A stretch of 64,000 nt of DNA from JANQTF01 sp041741415 (GTDB lineage Bacteria > Bacteroidota > Bacteroidia > J057). This document shows, piece by piece, positions 25,901 through 34,247 of this stretch (its first letter is position 1; each line of letters opens with the position of its first letter). The translations under genes and the position numbers were made by a program. A model generated the notes under the pieces. The model searched no databases. It worked only from the letters and a program-made list of their open reading frames with translations, and had not been told where the DNA came from. The stretch spans positions 83,367-147,366 of the forward strand of contig JBGSKC010000080.1 in NCBI GenBank assembly GCA_041741415.1, in the 5' to 3' direction.

Positions 25901-28900
25901 CGGGGATCATGCGGGAGATCGACATCAACAACGATTTCGAGGCCACCAACGTGGAGTTTGTTGAGTTTTGGGTGATGGATCCCTTCCTCAACAATCCCAA
26001 TCACGAGGGCGGTGATTTTTACCTGAACCTCGGCCAGATCAGCGAAGATGTGCTGCCTGACGAATCGCTGAGCCGGGAAAATGGCCTGCCCGGGGCTGGT
26101 GATCCCGGCAATTTGCGCGAATCTGCCTATGGACTCATTCCCATTGGCAACCCGCCCATCAATGCCTTCAGCAACGACCCCGACGACCGCGTGGTACAGG
26201 ATGTTGGGTTCGATGGCCTGAGCTCGGAAGATGAGCGAGACTTTTTCCGGAATAACTTCCTGAACCAGCTCCAGAGCTTTCTCAGCCCGGCTGCATACGC
26301 CCAAATCGCAGCAGACCCCAGCTCAGATGATTTTCTCCATTTCCGGTCCGACACCTTCGACAACTCCAGCGCCGGGGTATCGATCATCGACCGGTACCTG
26401 AATTTCAATGGCCTCGAAGGAAATTCGCCGGTCACCCAAAGCCAGGATCAAAACCAAAACTTTACCACCCAGGCCACCCAGATGCCCAACAGCGAGGATT
26501 TGAACGACAATGGCTCGATCAACTTCGCAGAGCAGTATTGGGAATACCGGATCAATTTCCGGCCAGGTGCCCTTGTTCCGGGGCAGAACTACGTCGTGGA
26601 CAGGGTTGATACCACCATCGTGGCCGACAACCAGCAGGTACCCGTGACCTGGTACCAGTTTCGCATTCCGCTGAACACAGGCCGCTCGGTGAACAATGTG
26701 CCCGACTTTAAATCGATCAACTTCATGCGGATGTACCTCACCGGGTTCAAGGAGGAGGTGATTCTGCGCATGACGGAGTTTCAGTTTTTGTCCACACAAT
26801 GGCGGCGCTATGCCGGTGATCTGACGGAGCCCGGCGTGATTGTTTCGCCGCCTGAGCCGCCGTTTGCCAGCTTCGAATTAGGCTCCCTCACCATTGAGCA
26901 AAACTCCACCAAGCTGCCCTTCAACTATGTGCTGCCTCCGGGCATTGAACGGCAAAACCTCAATGGCAACACTGCCATCGGCTTTTTGCAGGACGAACGC
27001 TCCCTCACCCTGAAAGTCTGCGGCCTCGAAGACGGCGATGCAAGGGCCATGTTCAAAAACGTCAAATACGACCTGCGCCAATACGACCGCCTGCGCATGT
27101 TCATCCATGCCGAGCCCATCGACAACGGCCTCGAGCCCGCCAATTTCGAAGAAACAGGTGATGCCACGGTGTTCATGCGCCTGGGCCTGGACAACGATTT
27201 CAACTACTACGAATACGAAATCCCCCTCACACCTTCCGACCCGGGGCGACCCTCTGATCCATTTAATGTTTGGCTGGACAGCAACGAATTTGACTTTGAA
27301 CTGCTGCTGCTGGCCCTGGCCAAGGAAGACCGCAACAGCGCCGGAACGGGCCTGATCTACCGCCACGCCTATCGCGACAGCACCATGCCGGCAGGCCACA
27401 AAATTTATGTAAAAGGAACCCCCAAGCTTTCGGATGTCCGCAACATCGTGATCGGGGTGAGGAACCCTACTGGCGGGGAGGAAGAGAAAATTTGTCTCGA
27501 AGTGTGGGTAAACGAACTCCGCCTCACCAACTTCGACAAGAAAAACGGCTACGCTGCCAACTTCAACACTGCCATTACCCTGGCTGACCTTGGAACGCTG
27601 AGTGCGAATGGCGCTTTCAAAACAGCAGGATTTGGTGCCCTTGACGAAAAACTCAGCACACGGCCCCAGGAAGACAGCTATCGGTATGATGTATCGGCCA
27701 ACCTGAACCTGGACAAGCTGTTTCCCAAGAACTGGGGCCTGAGCCTGCCGGTGTATGCGACCTATGGCGAGCAGCTGATCGCGCCCAAATTTGACCCTCA
27801 GGAAGCCGATGTTAGCACGGAGCGGCTGCTGGAGAACCTGGACCCGGACCAGGCGAAAGTTCAGCGGGAGGAAATCCAGGATTATCGCAGTTCGCGCTCG
27901 ATCAACCTGAACAACTGGCGGCTGCAGCCGGGTGGCGGTGGTGCAGGCGGCGTGGGTGGCGGAGTCGGAGGCGGATCGCGCCCGGGCGTGCCACCTGCAG
28001 GCAGGCCGGGCACCACAGGCGGCAGGCCTGGCGAAGGTGGTGGTGGCGGTGGCAAAGCCCCTATGCCCTGGAACCCGGCCAACTTCGACTTTACCTTTGC
28101 CTACAACGAACAGTTTGCCCGAAACTCCATCACCTCCCGGCGCTTCAATGTGACCCACCGCGGGGCGATCAATTATCGCTACAACTTCCCGCAGGTGCAG
28201 TTCCGGCCTTTCAAAGGCCTTGAGAAAATTCCCGCCCTGAGCCAAATGGCCATCAACCCCCTGCCTCAGTCATTCAATGTGAGCATGAATGGCAACAGGC
28301 AGTTTGAAGAAAGAATCCTGCGACCTACCTCCGAATTCGGCGGCTCGGTGGATCCTATCTTCACCAAAAACTTTATGGTGAACCGTAGCTACAACCTCAC
28401 CTGGAACCTCATGCGCAGCTTGCAATTGAGCTTCAACGCCAACAACGTCTCGAGGGTGGATGAGGTGAGAGGCTACTACGATACAGCCACCCAGGCCGAG
28501 CGCGATTCGGCAGGCAGGCTGATTGACAACCTCCTCTACATTGGCAAGAACCCCGAACTGGGCAAGGAAAACCTGGTGAACATTGGCCGGACGACCAATT
28601 ATCAGCACACCTTCAACGTGGTGTATCAGCTTCCCTTCAGCCAGATTAAACCACTGAACTGGATCAGCGGCAATGTGAACTACAGTGGCGGCTACCAGTG
28701 GATTCAGGCGCCGGAAGTGCGGCCCGAGTTTGGTGGTACCATCAGCAATAACCAGAACATCCAGGCTAGTGGCCGCCTTGACCTGAACAGCTTGTACCGC
28801 AAGGCGAAATTCCTGCAAAAGGTGTTGGATGGCAACAAACCTGCAGCGACCCCGCCACCAGGAAGGCCCACCCCGCGCCCGGGAGAGCAGATTGCCAGGC

Positions 28901-30432
28901 CACCCGTGCAGCCACAGGCCCCCGAAGACAGCGCCAAGGGTCCCGACCCCTTTAAGTTCCTCAAACTGGCAGGAAAAGAAGTTCTCAAAATCGCCCTCAG
29001 TGTGCGCAGCGTGGACCTCACCTACACCTCCACCAACTCTATGACCCTGCCGGGGTATTTGCCCAAAACAGACAATTTCGGGCTCGACTGGAACTACACC
29101 GACACCATGCAGTTTCAGCGCAGCCCCATCTTTGCGCCTACGCCCGGCTTCGTCTTTGGCAGCCAGCGCGATATCAGGGGCCTGGCAGCAGAAAACCGAT
29201 GGATCTCCCAGGATCCCAGTCTGGCCAATGCCTTCCAGCAAATGAGCAACGAGCAATTCACGGCCCGAACCTCGGTCGAAATCTTCAAAGGCTTCCGCAT
29301 CGACCTCAACGCCACCCGCTCGCTCAACCAAAATCTTTCCGAATTCTTCCGCTGGGATGCCACCGAGCAGGATTATCGCTCCTTCGACCAGCTCCTGAAC
29401 GGCTCCTTCACGATGTCCTACATTTTTGTAGGAACAGCCTTTGAGCCGAATGTGGAAGACTCGGATGTGTTCAACCGCTTTTCCTCCAACCGTGTCACCA
29501 TTTCACGGCGTTTGTCGGAAAATCAAAGCTTCAAAGACAGCCTGAGCTATGTGGGAATCGTGGACGGTGGCTTCCAGAATGGCTATGTTGGAACTTCGCC
29601 AGAGGTGCTGATTCCTTCGTTGTTGTCGGCCTACGGCGTCATAGATGAAAACAAAGTGAGTCTTTCTCCCTTCCCGCGCCTCCCAATGCCCAACTGGTCG
29701 GTGAATTACAACCTGGTCAATGGCCTGCCCTTCCTGAAGGGAAAATTCACTGCCCTCACCCTGAAGCACAGCTACCGTGGCACCTACTCTGTGGGGAACT
29801 TCACCAACAACCTGCGTTACCAGGACTTCAACGGCGACGGCATTGCAGATGCGCCGAGGTCGCTGGGCGAGGATACCCAGGGCCGCCTGCTGGAAACTTT
29901 CGTGACGAGGGAAAACATCCAGGCAGTACAGATTTCGGAGCAGTTTGCCCCTCTGATTGGCATCAATGCTACCCTGAAAAATGGTGCTACCGCCCAGATC
30001 GACTACAAGACCGGACGGCAGCTCACCTTTAACCTCGGCAACCTGCAGATGACCGAGATGCGGTCGCAGGATGTGGCCGTGATGGTGGGCTACCGGAAAG
30101 ACAAGGTGAACATTATCCTGAACCTGGGCGGAAAAACAATTTCGCTGCAGAACAGCATGAACTTCAACCTGCGGGCCACAGTGCGCGACACACGGGAGCG
30201 CCTCCGCACCCTGGGCCCCACCGGAACCCCCAACGACCCGGTGCTGCAACCCGATTACACCCGCGGCACGATGAACGTCATCATCTCTCCTTCGATCGAC
30301 TACACCGTAAACCGCAGGCTCAACATTACTGTGTTTTTCGAACGAAATGTGAACGACCCCTACGTGGCCAACGCCTACCGCACGGCCTTCACGAGTGGCG
30401 GGGTGAAGCTGCGCTTCACGTTGTCGAACTAA
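22954..30432 (+). CDS. sprA: Gliding motility/T9SS translocon protein SprA (Sov)
   Basis: The 2,492-residue product matches the giant SprA/Sov family, the 36-strand outer-membrane barrel through which type IX secretion cargo leaves the cell. The start is a TTG at 22954, seven bases after an AGGAGG; the downstream residues give a signal-like hydrophobic segment (LVLWFLAFAWWFGG). Strand motifs run to the C-terminal GGVKLRFTLSN, which ends on an aromatic/hydrophobic strand. Typical phrases are NLGPISVRPTG-like GGPISVRPTGLATLNF (about 155-170), DFQVDYFGGKVTI and GIVYLDDFEAAATPYTL. A Gly/Pro-rich insertion of about 50 residues lies near 1655-1705 and a second Pro-rich one near 1970-1990. No other T9SS or gld gene is in the window. 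It is followed by a hairpin terminator. Confidence 0.95.
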   Translation: MSKFGLVLWFLAFAWWFGGEGNGEAEAASGMVHPSWEQIQEAWKLPEVFPEADTPVVPNPNNTVGDPTRQSYRSPLQLGMPRNYKPTFQLDSLQLGYDIFEKMGKVDYRRPSYISYEDYLQYRREKGVDEYFREKAMAANSDRNNGLELNIDMGELGDVFGGGPISVRPTGLATLNFSIDNNRTDNPNLPIRQQNTTIFNFDQQIQLGVIGQIGKKMKLNANFDTQATFDFENELKLEHSGTEDQILQKIEAGNVSMRLGNSLIQGRQNLFGVKTRLRFGPVYFTAVASTERGQVQTINISGGGAIETPFEKDASDYDMNRHFFLSHYFRSRYEDALRELPIIRSNVRINRIEVWVEQQGATSNTRNAVGFLDLGENSNATADGGRGVVYNTALQPSTSVLYPDNQANNLFSLLQAAPNARQQATAKGAIEGFGLGMINTEDFQVLGNMRRLSPNEYTINTQLGYISLNSPLPTDQVLFVSFDYSVNGQTFQVGEFSDDVPADGLNSNVLHLKLLKSSVLRVNTGTRPYPAWDLMMKNIYSIGYGLSQDGFFLDVKYESGTSAGKINYLPTGAVANQPLIQVMGLDRLTNHTAPGPDNYFDFIEGITVFSDRGIIVFPVLEPFGDNLSRKLNNDPNETSKYVFQPLYDDTKAGAEQQFPQLDRYSLEGYYRGSSGSEIPLNTFNLAEGSVTVTAGGRQLTEGSDFQVDYFGGKVTIINPAILSSGQDIQVSFENSSMYQVQTKTLLGGRAEYAPSENLQLGLTMLNLREQPFNRKLVLGDEPVNNTIWGIDASYQDEVPLITKLVDKLPLISTKAPSSLQTSFEFAQFVPGVPGVIKNDRDRGIVYLDDFEAAATPYTLQGIQHWNLASFPEYNPELFDPRSTADSLSGNYTRAKLAWYRIDQTFYQRANINIPKSDLSNNYTRQIQPNELFPTASRAFGTNIQFTFDLHYLPAQRGPYNFVTAQNRIDPATGALLYPEDNWAGIMREIDINNDFEATNVEFVEFWVMDPFLNNPNHEGGDFYLNLGQISEDVLPDESLSRENGLPGAGDPGNLRESAYGLIPIGNPPINAFSNDPDDRVVQDVGFDGLSSEDERDFFRNNFLNQLQSFLSPAAYAQIAADPSSDDFLHFRSDTFDNSSAGVSIIDRYLNFNGLEGNSPVTQSQDQNQNFTTQATQMPNSEDLNDNGSINFAEQYWEYRINFRPGALVPGQNYVVDRVDTTIVADNQQVPVTWYQFRIPLNTGRSVNNVPDFKSINFMRMYLTGFKEEVILRMTEFQFLSTQWRRYAGDLTEPGVIVSPPEPPFASFELGSLTIEQNSTKLPFNYVLPPGIERQNLNGNTAIGFLQDERSLTLKVCGLEDGDARAMFKNVKYDLRQYDRLRMFIHAEPIDNGLEPANFEETGDATVFMRLGLDNDFNYYEYEIPLTPSDPGRPSDPFNVWLDSNEFDFELLLLALAKEDRNSAGTGLIYRHAYRDSTMPAGHKIYVKGTPKLSDVRNIVIGVRNPTGGEEEKICLEVWVNELRLTNFDKKNGYAANFNTAITLADLGTLSANGAFKTAGFGALDEKLSTRPQEDSYRYDVSANLNLDKLFPKNWGLSLPVYATYGEQLIAPKFDPQEADVSTERLLENLDPDQAKVQREEIQDYRSSRSINLNNWRLQPGGGGAGGVGGGVGGGSRPGVPPAGRPGTTGGRPGEGGGGGGKAPMPWNPANFDFTFAYNEQFARNSITSRRFNVTHRGAINYRYNFPQVQFRPFKGLEKIPALSQMAINPLPQSFNVSMNGNRQFEERILRPTSEFGGSVDPIFTKNFMVNRSYNLTWNLMRSLQLSFNANNVSRVDEVRGYYDTATQAERDSAGRLIDNLLYIGKNPELGKENLVNIGRTTNYQHTFNVVYQLPFSQIKPLNWISGNVNYSGGYQWIQAPEVRPEFGGTISNNQNIQASGRLDLNSLYRKAKFLQKVLDGNKPAATPPPGRPTPRPGEQIARPPVQPQAPEDSAKGPDPFKFLKLAGKEVLKIALSVRSVDLTYTSTNSMTLPGYLPKTDNFGLDWNYTDTMQFQRSPIFAPTPGFVFGSQRDIRGLAAENRWISQDPSLANAFQQMSNEQFTARTSVEIFKGFRIDLNATRSLNQNLSEFFRWDATEQDYRSFDQLLNGSFTMSYIFVGTAFEPNVEDSDVFNRFSSNRVTISRRLSENQSFKDSLSYVGIVDGGFQNGYVGTSPEVLIPSLLSAYGVIDENKVSLSPFPRLPMPNWSVNYNLVNGLPFLKGKFTALTLKHSYRGTYSVGNFTNNLRYQDFNGDGIADAPRSLGEDTQGRLLETFVTRENIQAVQISEQFAPLIGINATLKNGATAQIDYKTGRQLTFNLGNLQMTEMRSQDVAVMVGYRKDKVNIILNLGGKTISLQNSMNFNLRATVRDTRERLRTLGPTGTPNDPVLQPDYTRGTMNVIISPSIDYTVNRRLNITVFFERNVNDPYVANAYRTAFTSGGVKLRFTLSN

Positions 30433-30461
30433 GCAAACAATTGAGCTAACAGCCAGAACAG

Positions 30462-30491
30462 ACAAGGCAAGGAAACCACTCCTTGCCTTGT
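30462..30491 (+). terminator. Hairpin terminator after sprA
   Basis: A 12-bp perfect stem (30462-30473 and 30480-30491), six-base loop, followed by TTGCTG. It is 30 bases after the sprA stop. Confidence 0.65.
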
Positions 30492-30534
30492 TTGCTGTCG
30501 GGGAGCCGTGTAATTTCACCCCAAACCCACTGCT

Positions 30535-31062
30535 ATGTCTTCTTTGTTCAGGTCCATTGGCAGCCTCACCGACCGCATTCTGTGTGTGGTGGCTGCGCTG
30601 GTGTTTTTGCAGGCCCCGATGTACCTGAACCAGTACCAAAACGTGTTGGCCGGTGCGCAGAAGGAGGCTTCGATTTCCTACCAGCGTTTGGTGGAAATTG
30701 CCTCAGAATTTGACCAGACCATCGAAGACTACCTCGCCGAGCTCCTCGCCAATGACAACCCCAAGGTCGTGGCCAACGCCCGCGAAGACCAGGAGCAGGT
30801 GGACCGCTACCATGGCTACACCGAAGCCCTGGCAGCCTTTGAAGCCTCCGGCCCCCTGAAGCGACCTTTTGTATTTTTGCGATATTACAACCCCACCCTG
30901 GCCACAGCCGTGGTGTTTCAGCCGGGCCTGCCCCTCACCATGGAAGGATTTGCCTATGCTTTGCTGGGAATTGTGCTCATGATGCTGTTGATTTCCCTCG
31001 TCAAACGGGTGCTGCCCGGACAGAAAAAACCGGCAGAAAAATCGCCCGCCAAGCCAGCCTAA
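30535..31062 (+). CDS. DUF2937-like membrane protein
   Basis: A 175-residue protein with one hydrophobic segment near the N-terminus (residues 14-30) and a second near 136-160. The arrangement, with a central charged amphipathic stretch (ISYQRLVEIASEFDQTIEDYL) between two membrane segments, and the N-terminal DRILCVVAALVFLQAPMYLNQYQNVLAGA, fits the DUF2937 family, whose role is unknown. The C-terminus is Lys/Pro/Ala-rich. It is followed after only four bases by the VanZ-like gene, so they probably share a transcript. Confidence 0.75.
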   Translation: MSSLFRSIGSLTDRILCVVAALVFLQAPMYLNQYQNVLAGAQKEASISYQRLVEIASEFDQTIEDYLAELLANDNPKVVANAREDQEQVDRYHGYTEALAAFEASGPLKRPFVFLRYYNPTLATAVVFQPGLPLTMEGFAYALLGIVLMMLLISLVKRVLPGQKKPAEKSPAKPA

Positions 31063-31066
31063 CATT

Positions 31067-31528
31067 TTGACTGCAAGCCCTTCCCTCTCCCCTGCCAAGC
31101 TCTGGATTCACTGGATCGCCCTGCCAGGGTGGCTTTTGCTGATCTTCTGGCTCTCGCACATGAGCGGCTCGCAATCCTCCAACAGCAGCCAGTTTCTTGT
31201 AGAGATTTTGCTGAAGTTGGGCATTAATCCGGACATGCTGCCAGTGGAGGCGCTGAGCTGGATTGTGCGAAAATCTGCGCATTTCACCGAATATCTGCTG
31301 CTGGCTCTGCTGGCGTTACCTCTGGCGATTCACTATCGGGGAACAGGCTTGCAAACGTGGGTACTGGTTTGGTTGTTCTGTGTGGGGTATGCCGCCACCG
31401 ATGAATGGCACCAAACCATGGTTCCGGGCCGGGAAGGCCGCATTACAGACGTGCTGATCGACGGAATGGGCGCGATTATCGGGATTTGGCTGGCACATTC
31501 CCGGCGAAGGAAACGAGCTTCCAACTAA
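31067..31528 (+). CDS. VanZ family membrane protein
   Basis: A 153-residue protein beginning with a TTG codon four bases after the DUF2937 stop. It has about four hydrophobic segments. The motif WIVRKSAHFTEYLLLALL (about 65-82) with an H-F-x-E core and the later YAATDEWHQTMVPGREGRITDVLIDGMGA (about 107-135) are the diagnostic VanZ signatures. Family members include the teicoplanin-resistance gene vanZ, but most, as probably here, are of unknown envelope-related role. The frame has no earlier ATG; the TTG start is an inference from the short gap. Confidence 0.85.
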   Translation: MTASPSLSPAKLWIHWIALPGWLLLIFWLSHMSGSQSSNSSQFLVEILLKLGINPDMLPVEALSWIVRKSAHFTEYLLLALLALPLAIHYRGTGLQTWVLVWLFCVGYAATDEWHQTMVPGREGRITDVLIDGMGAIIGIWLAHSRRRKRASN

Positions 31529-31627
31529 AAATTCTCGTACATTTGCCAGCAATGGCGGGCACGCTGCCTGACCTTGCCAATGTGGCCCTTCAGCATCTTC
31601 CTCACCCCTCCAAATTGTCATGTTATC

Positions 31628-32878
31628 ATGGTTGTCGAAGTCAAAGTCCCAAGCCCTGGCGAATCAATCACAGAAGTAGAAATCGAAAACTGGCTCGTAG
31701 CCTCCGGCGATTACGTCAAAATGGACACCGAGCTGGCAGAAATCAATTCTGACAAAGCCACCCTTACAGTGAATGCCGAGCAGGCTGGGGTGATTCAGCT
31801 CATTGCCAAGGCTGGCGACACGGTTGCCGTGGGCCAGGTCATTGCCACCATCGACACCGCAGCCAGTGCCGGTGCCGCTCCTGCGACGGCTGCTGCTGCT
31901 GCACCCGCCGCTGCCAAAGCAAGTGCTACTGTTGCTCCAGCTCCAGATGCCTCCGCCAGCTATGCCACGGGGCACCCCTCTCCTGCCGCCGCCAAGGCCC
32001 TCGCCGACAAAGGCATCGACCCCGATACCGTGAAAGGAACCGGCAAAGATGGCCGCATTACCAAGACAGATGCCCTGCAGGTTCAGCCAGCCCCCAAGCC
32101 AGCAGCCGCTCCGGCACCTGCTTCCGCGCCCGCAGCCAGGCCGCTGCCAGCCATGCCAGTTCCTGGCAACAGCGCCGGGCGCGCTGAGCGTCGTGAGAAA
32201 ATGTCTCGCCTCCGCCAAACCATCGCCAAGCGCCTCGTAACCGTCAAAAACGAAACCGCCATGCTCACCACCTTCAATGAGGTGGACCTCTTCGAGGTGA
32301 TGGAGATCCGGAAAAAATACAAAGACAAGTTTAAGGAAGTCCACGGCGTAGGCCTCGGCTTCATGTCCTTCTTCACCAAGGCCGTCACCATGGCCCTCCG
32401 GGAATTCCCCTCCGTGAACGGGCAGATCCAGGACAGTGAGATCATCACCTTCAACTACGTGGACGTTTCCATCGCCGTAAGCACAGAAAAAGGCCTGGTG
32501 GTGCCCGTGATCCGCGATGCCCACCTGATGACCCTTGCCCAAATTGAGCAGGCAGTGCTCCACTACGCCCTCAAGGCCCGGGAAAACAAAATCTCGATCC
32601 AGGACATGGAAGGCGGCACTTTCTCCATCACCAATGGCGGCGTGTTTGGCTCCATGCTTTCCACACCCATCCTCAATCCGCCACAGTCAGCCATTCTCGG
32701 GATGCACAACATTGTGGAGCGCCCTGTGGCGATCAATGGCGAGGTGAAAATCCGCCCCATCATGTACCTGGCCCTCTCCTACGACCACCGCATCATCGAT
32801 GGCAAAGAGGCCGTTAGCTTCCTGGTGCGGGTTAAAGAACGCCTCGAGGACCCCAGCCGCCTGCTTCTGGAGGTATAA
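31628..32878 (+). CDS. sucB: 2-oxoglutarate dehydrogenase E2 (dihydrolipoyllysine succinyltransferase)
   Basis: A 416-residue acyltransferase. The start at 31628 gives a proper lipoyl domain (MVVEVKVPSPGESITEVEI). The lipoyl lysine is K43 in INSDKATLTV, and an Ala/Pro-rich linker (78-112) leads to the peripheral subunit-binding domain (117-150, HPSPAAAKALADKGI and GTGKDGRITKTD). The C-terminal catalytic domain ends with SYDHRIIDGKEAV, His387 and Asp391 being the catalytic pair. Sequence around the lipoyl and the RRxKMSRLRQTIAKRL segment point to the succinyl (SucB/OdhB) rather than the pyruvate E2. The E1 gene (sucA) and the E3 gene are not adjacent, which is odd because sucA usually precedes it. 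A bidirectional terminator follows the stop. Confidence 0.93.
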   Translation: MVVEVKVPSPGESITEVEIENWLVASGDYVKMDTELAEINSDKATLTVNAEQAGVIQLIAKAGDTVAVGQVIATIDTAASAGAAPATAAAAAPAAAKASATVAPAPDASASYATGHPSPAAAKALADKGIDPDTVKGTGKDGRITKTDALQVQPAPKPAAAPAPASAPAARPLPAMPVPGNSAGRAERREKMSRLRQTIAKRLVTVKNETAMLTTFNEVDLFEVMEIRKKYKDKFKEVHGVGLGFMSFFTKAVTMALREFPSVNGQIQDSEIITFNYVDVSIAVSTEKGLVVPVIRDAHLMTLAQIEQAVLHYALKARENKISIQDMEGGTFSITNGGVFGSMLSTPILNPPQSAILGMHNIVERPVAINGEVKIRPIMYLALSYDHRIIDGKEAVSFLVRVKERLEDPSRLLLEV

Positions 32879-32901
32879 TTCGCTGAGAAATATCTCTCAA
32901 C

Positions 32902-32939
32902 AGAGGGGAACTCCGGGCAGCAGCCTAGAGTTCCCCTCT
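32902..32939. terminator. Bidirectional hairpin between sucB and DUF58
   Basis: A 12-bp stem (32902-32913 and 32928-32939) with a 14-base loop. The minus-strand DUF58 gene ends at 32925, so its last codons and stop lie inside the hairpin. The hairpin can serve both transcripts. Confidence 0.6.
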
Positions 32940-34247
32940 CGCTTTGATGGCGAGGTATTTGTTGATGGTATTAATGGTGAGATGCTGGGGCGGCGTGAGG
33001 ATAGAGTGGATTCCGCGACGTTTCAACTCCCTGACAATGAGCTTTTTGTCGAGAGAAAACTGCTCACCGATGGCTTTGATGTACACTTCTTCCGTGGTGC
33101 CGGGCTGGCTGGAAATCAGCTGTCTGAGCTCGGTATTTTCAAAAAAAACGACAACCAGCAGGTGTTGCTTTGCCAGCCGCTGCAAAAACGGAAGCTGCCG
33201 CTGCATGCTAGAAACGGATTCAAAATTGGTGAACAGCAGCAGCAGGCTCCGGTGGGGAATGTTCCGGGAAACGAAAGCATACAAACGCTCATAATCGGAT
33301 TCCCGGAAATCGGTTTCCTGGCGGTAGAGCGCTTCCTGAATTTTTCTGAGCTGAGGCCCCTGGTTGGATGCAGGCAAAAAATGATCAATCTCCCGGGCAA
33401 AGGCCAGCAAGCCCGCGCGATCCTGCCGCTGGATAGCGACATTGGCCATGATGAGGGTGGCATTGATTGCATAATCGAGGAGGCTCATTCCCTCGAAGGG
33501 CATCTTCATGTTCCGGCTTTTGTCGATCAGGCAATACACAGGCTGTGAGCGCTCATCCATGAACTGGTTCACCATCAGCCTGCTGCTCCGGGCTGTTGCC
33601 TGCCAGTTGATGGTTCGCACGTCATCCCCCCGCACATAGTCCTTGATCTGATCAAACTCTGTGGTGTGCCCCAGCCTCCGGATCGGCTTCACGCCCAGTT
33701 CGTTCAGGCGGTTGGAAATGGCCAGCAACTGAAATTTTTGCATCTGCAGGAAGCCTGGGTAAACAGGTACCACGGTTTCTGCCCCGATTCGGAATCTGCG
33801 AATCCACAGACTCAGGGGACTGCTCATCATCAGGATCAGCCGGCCAAAGTGGTATTCTCCCCGCTTCACTGGCCGTAGGCGGTATTCAACTTCCGACTGG
33901 CTGCCAGCAGCAATGACCATCATGCGCGACATTTTCCGCCATTGAAACTGCTCGGGAACTTCATCAATCAGTTGCAACGTTACGGGAAACCGAAACTGGT
34001 TTTTCACCCACACCCGCACCGGGTTATCGTCGCCGTTGGAGAAGCGCTCAGGAAGCAGCCTGCCCGCTGTGAGCCTGGCTTTGGTGCCAAATAACAGCAC
34101 GAGGTCGGCAATGGCAAACACGACCAGCCCAAGCAGGGCAACATGAGCCAGCGGCAATAAAACCGGCAGGAGAAACGACGTGGTGTACAGCCCGATGAGC
34201 AAGCCAAGGGCAATGAACAAGCGGCTATGGACGAACAAATCTTTCAT
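32925..34247 (-). CDS. DUF58 domain protein
   Basis: A 440-residue protein that ends the minus-strand operon. Two hydrophobic segments near the N-terminus (13-54) are followed by a beta domain (RLLPERFSNGDDNPVRVWV). The DUF58 core carries DYVRGDDVRTINWQATARSSRLMVNQF (about 215-240), the diagnostic (R)-x-Y-x-x-GD-D-x-R-x-I-x-W motif, then a VWA-like region (VYCLIDKSRNM). The family partners with MoxR AAA ATPases, and here it is in one operon with moxR but separated from it by the GT-C-like gene. Its ATG overlaps the stop of that gene by four bases. Confidence 0.9.
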   Translation of the reverse strand: MKDLFVHSRLFIALGLLIGLYTTSFLLPVLLPLAHVALLGLVVFAIADLVLLFGTKARLTAGRLLPERFSNGDDNPVRVWVKNQFRFPVTLQLIDEVPEQFQWRKMSRMMVIAAGSQSEVEYRLRPVKRGEYHFGRLILMMSSPLSLWIRRFRIGAETVVPVYPGFLQMQKFQLLAISNRLNELGVKPIRRLGHTTEFDQIKDYVRGDDVRTINWQATARSSRLMVNQFMDERSQPVYCLIDKSRNMKMPFEGMSLLDYAINATLIMANVAIQRQDRAGLLAFAREIDHFLPASNQGPQLRKIQEALYRQETDFRESDYERLYAFVSRNIPHRSLLLLFTNFESVSSMQRQLPFLQRLAKQHLLVVVFFENTELRQLISSQPGTTEEVYIKAIGEQFSLDKKLIVRELKRRGIHSILTPPQHLTINTINKYLAIKARGEL

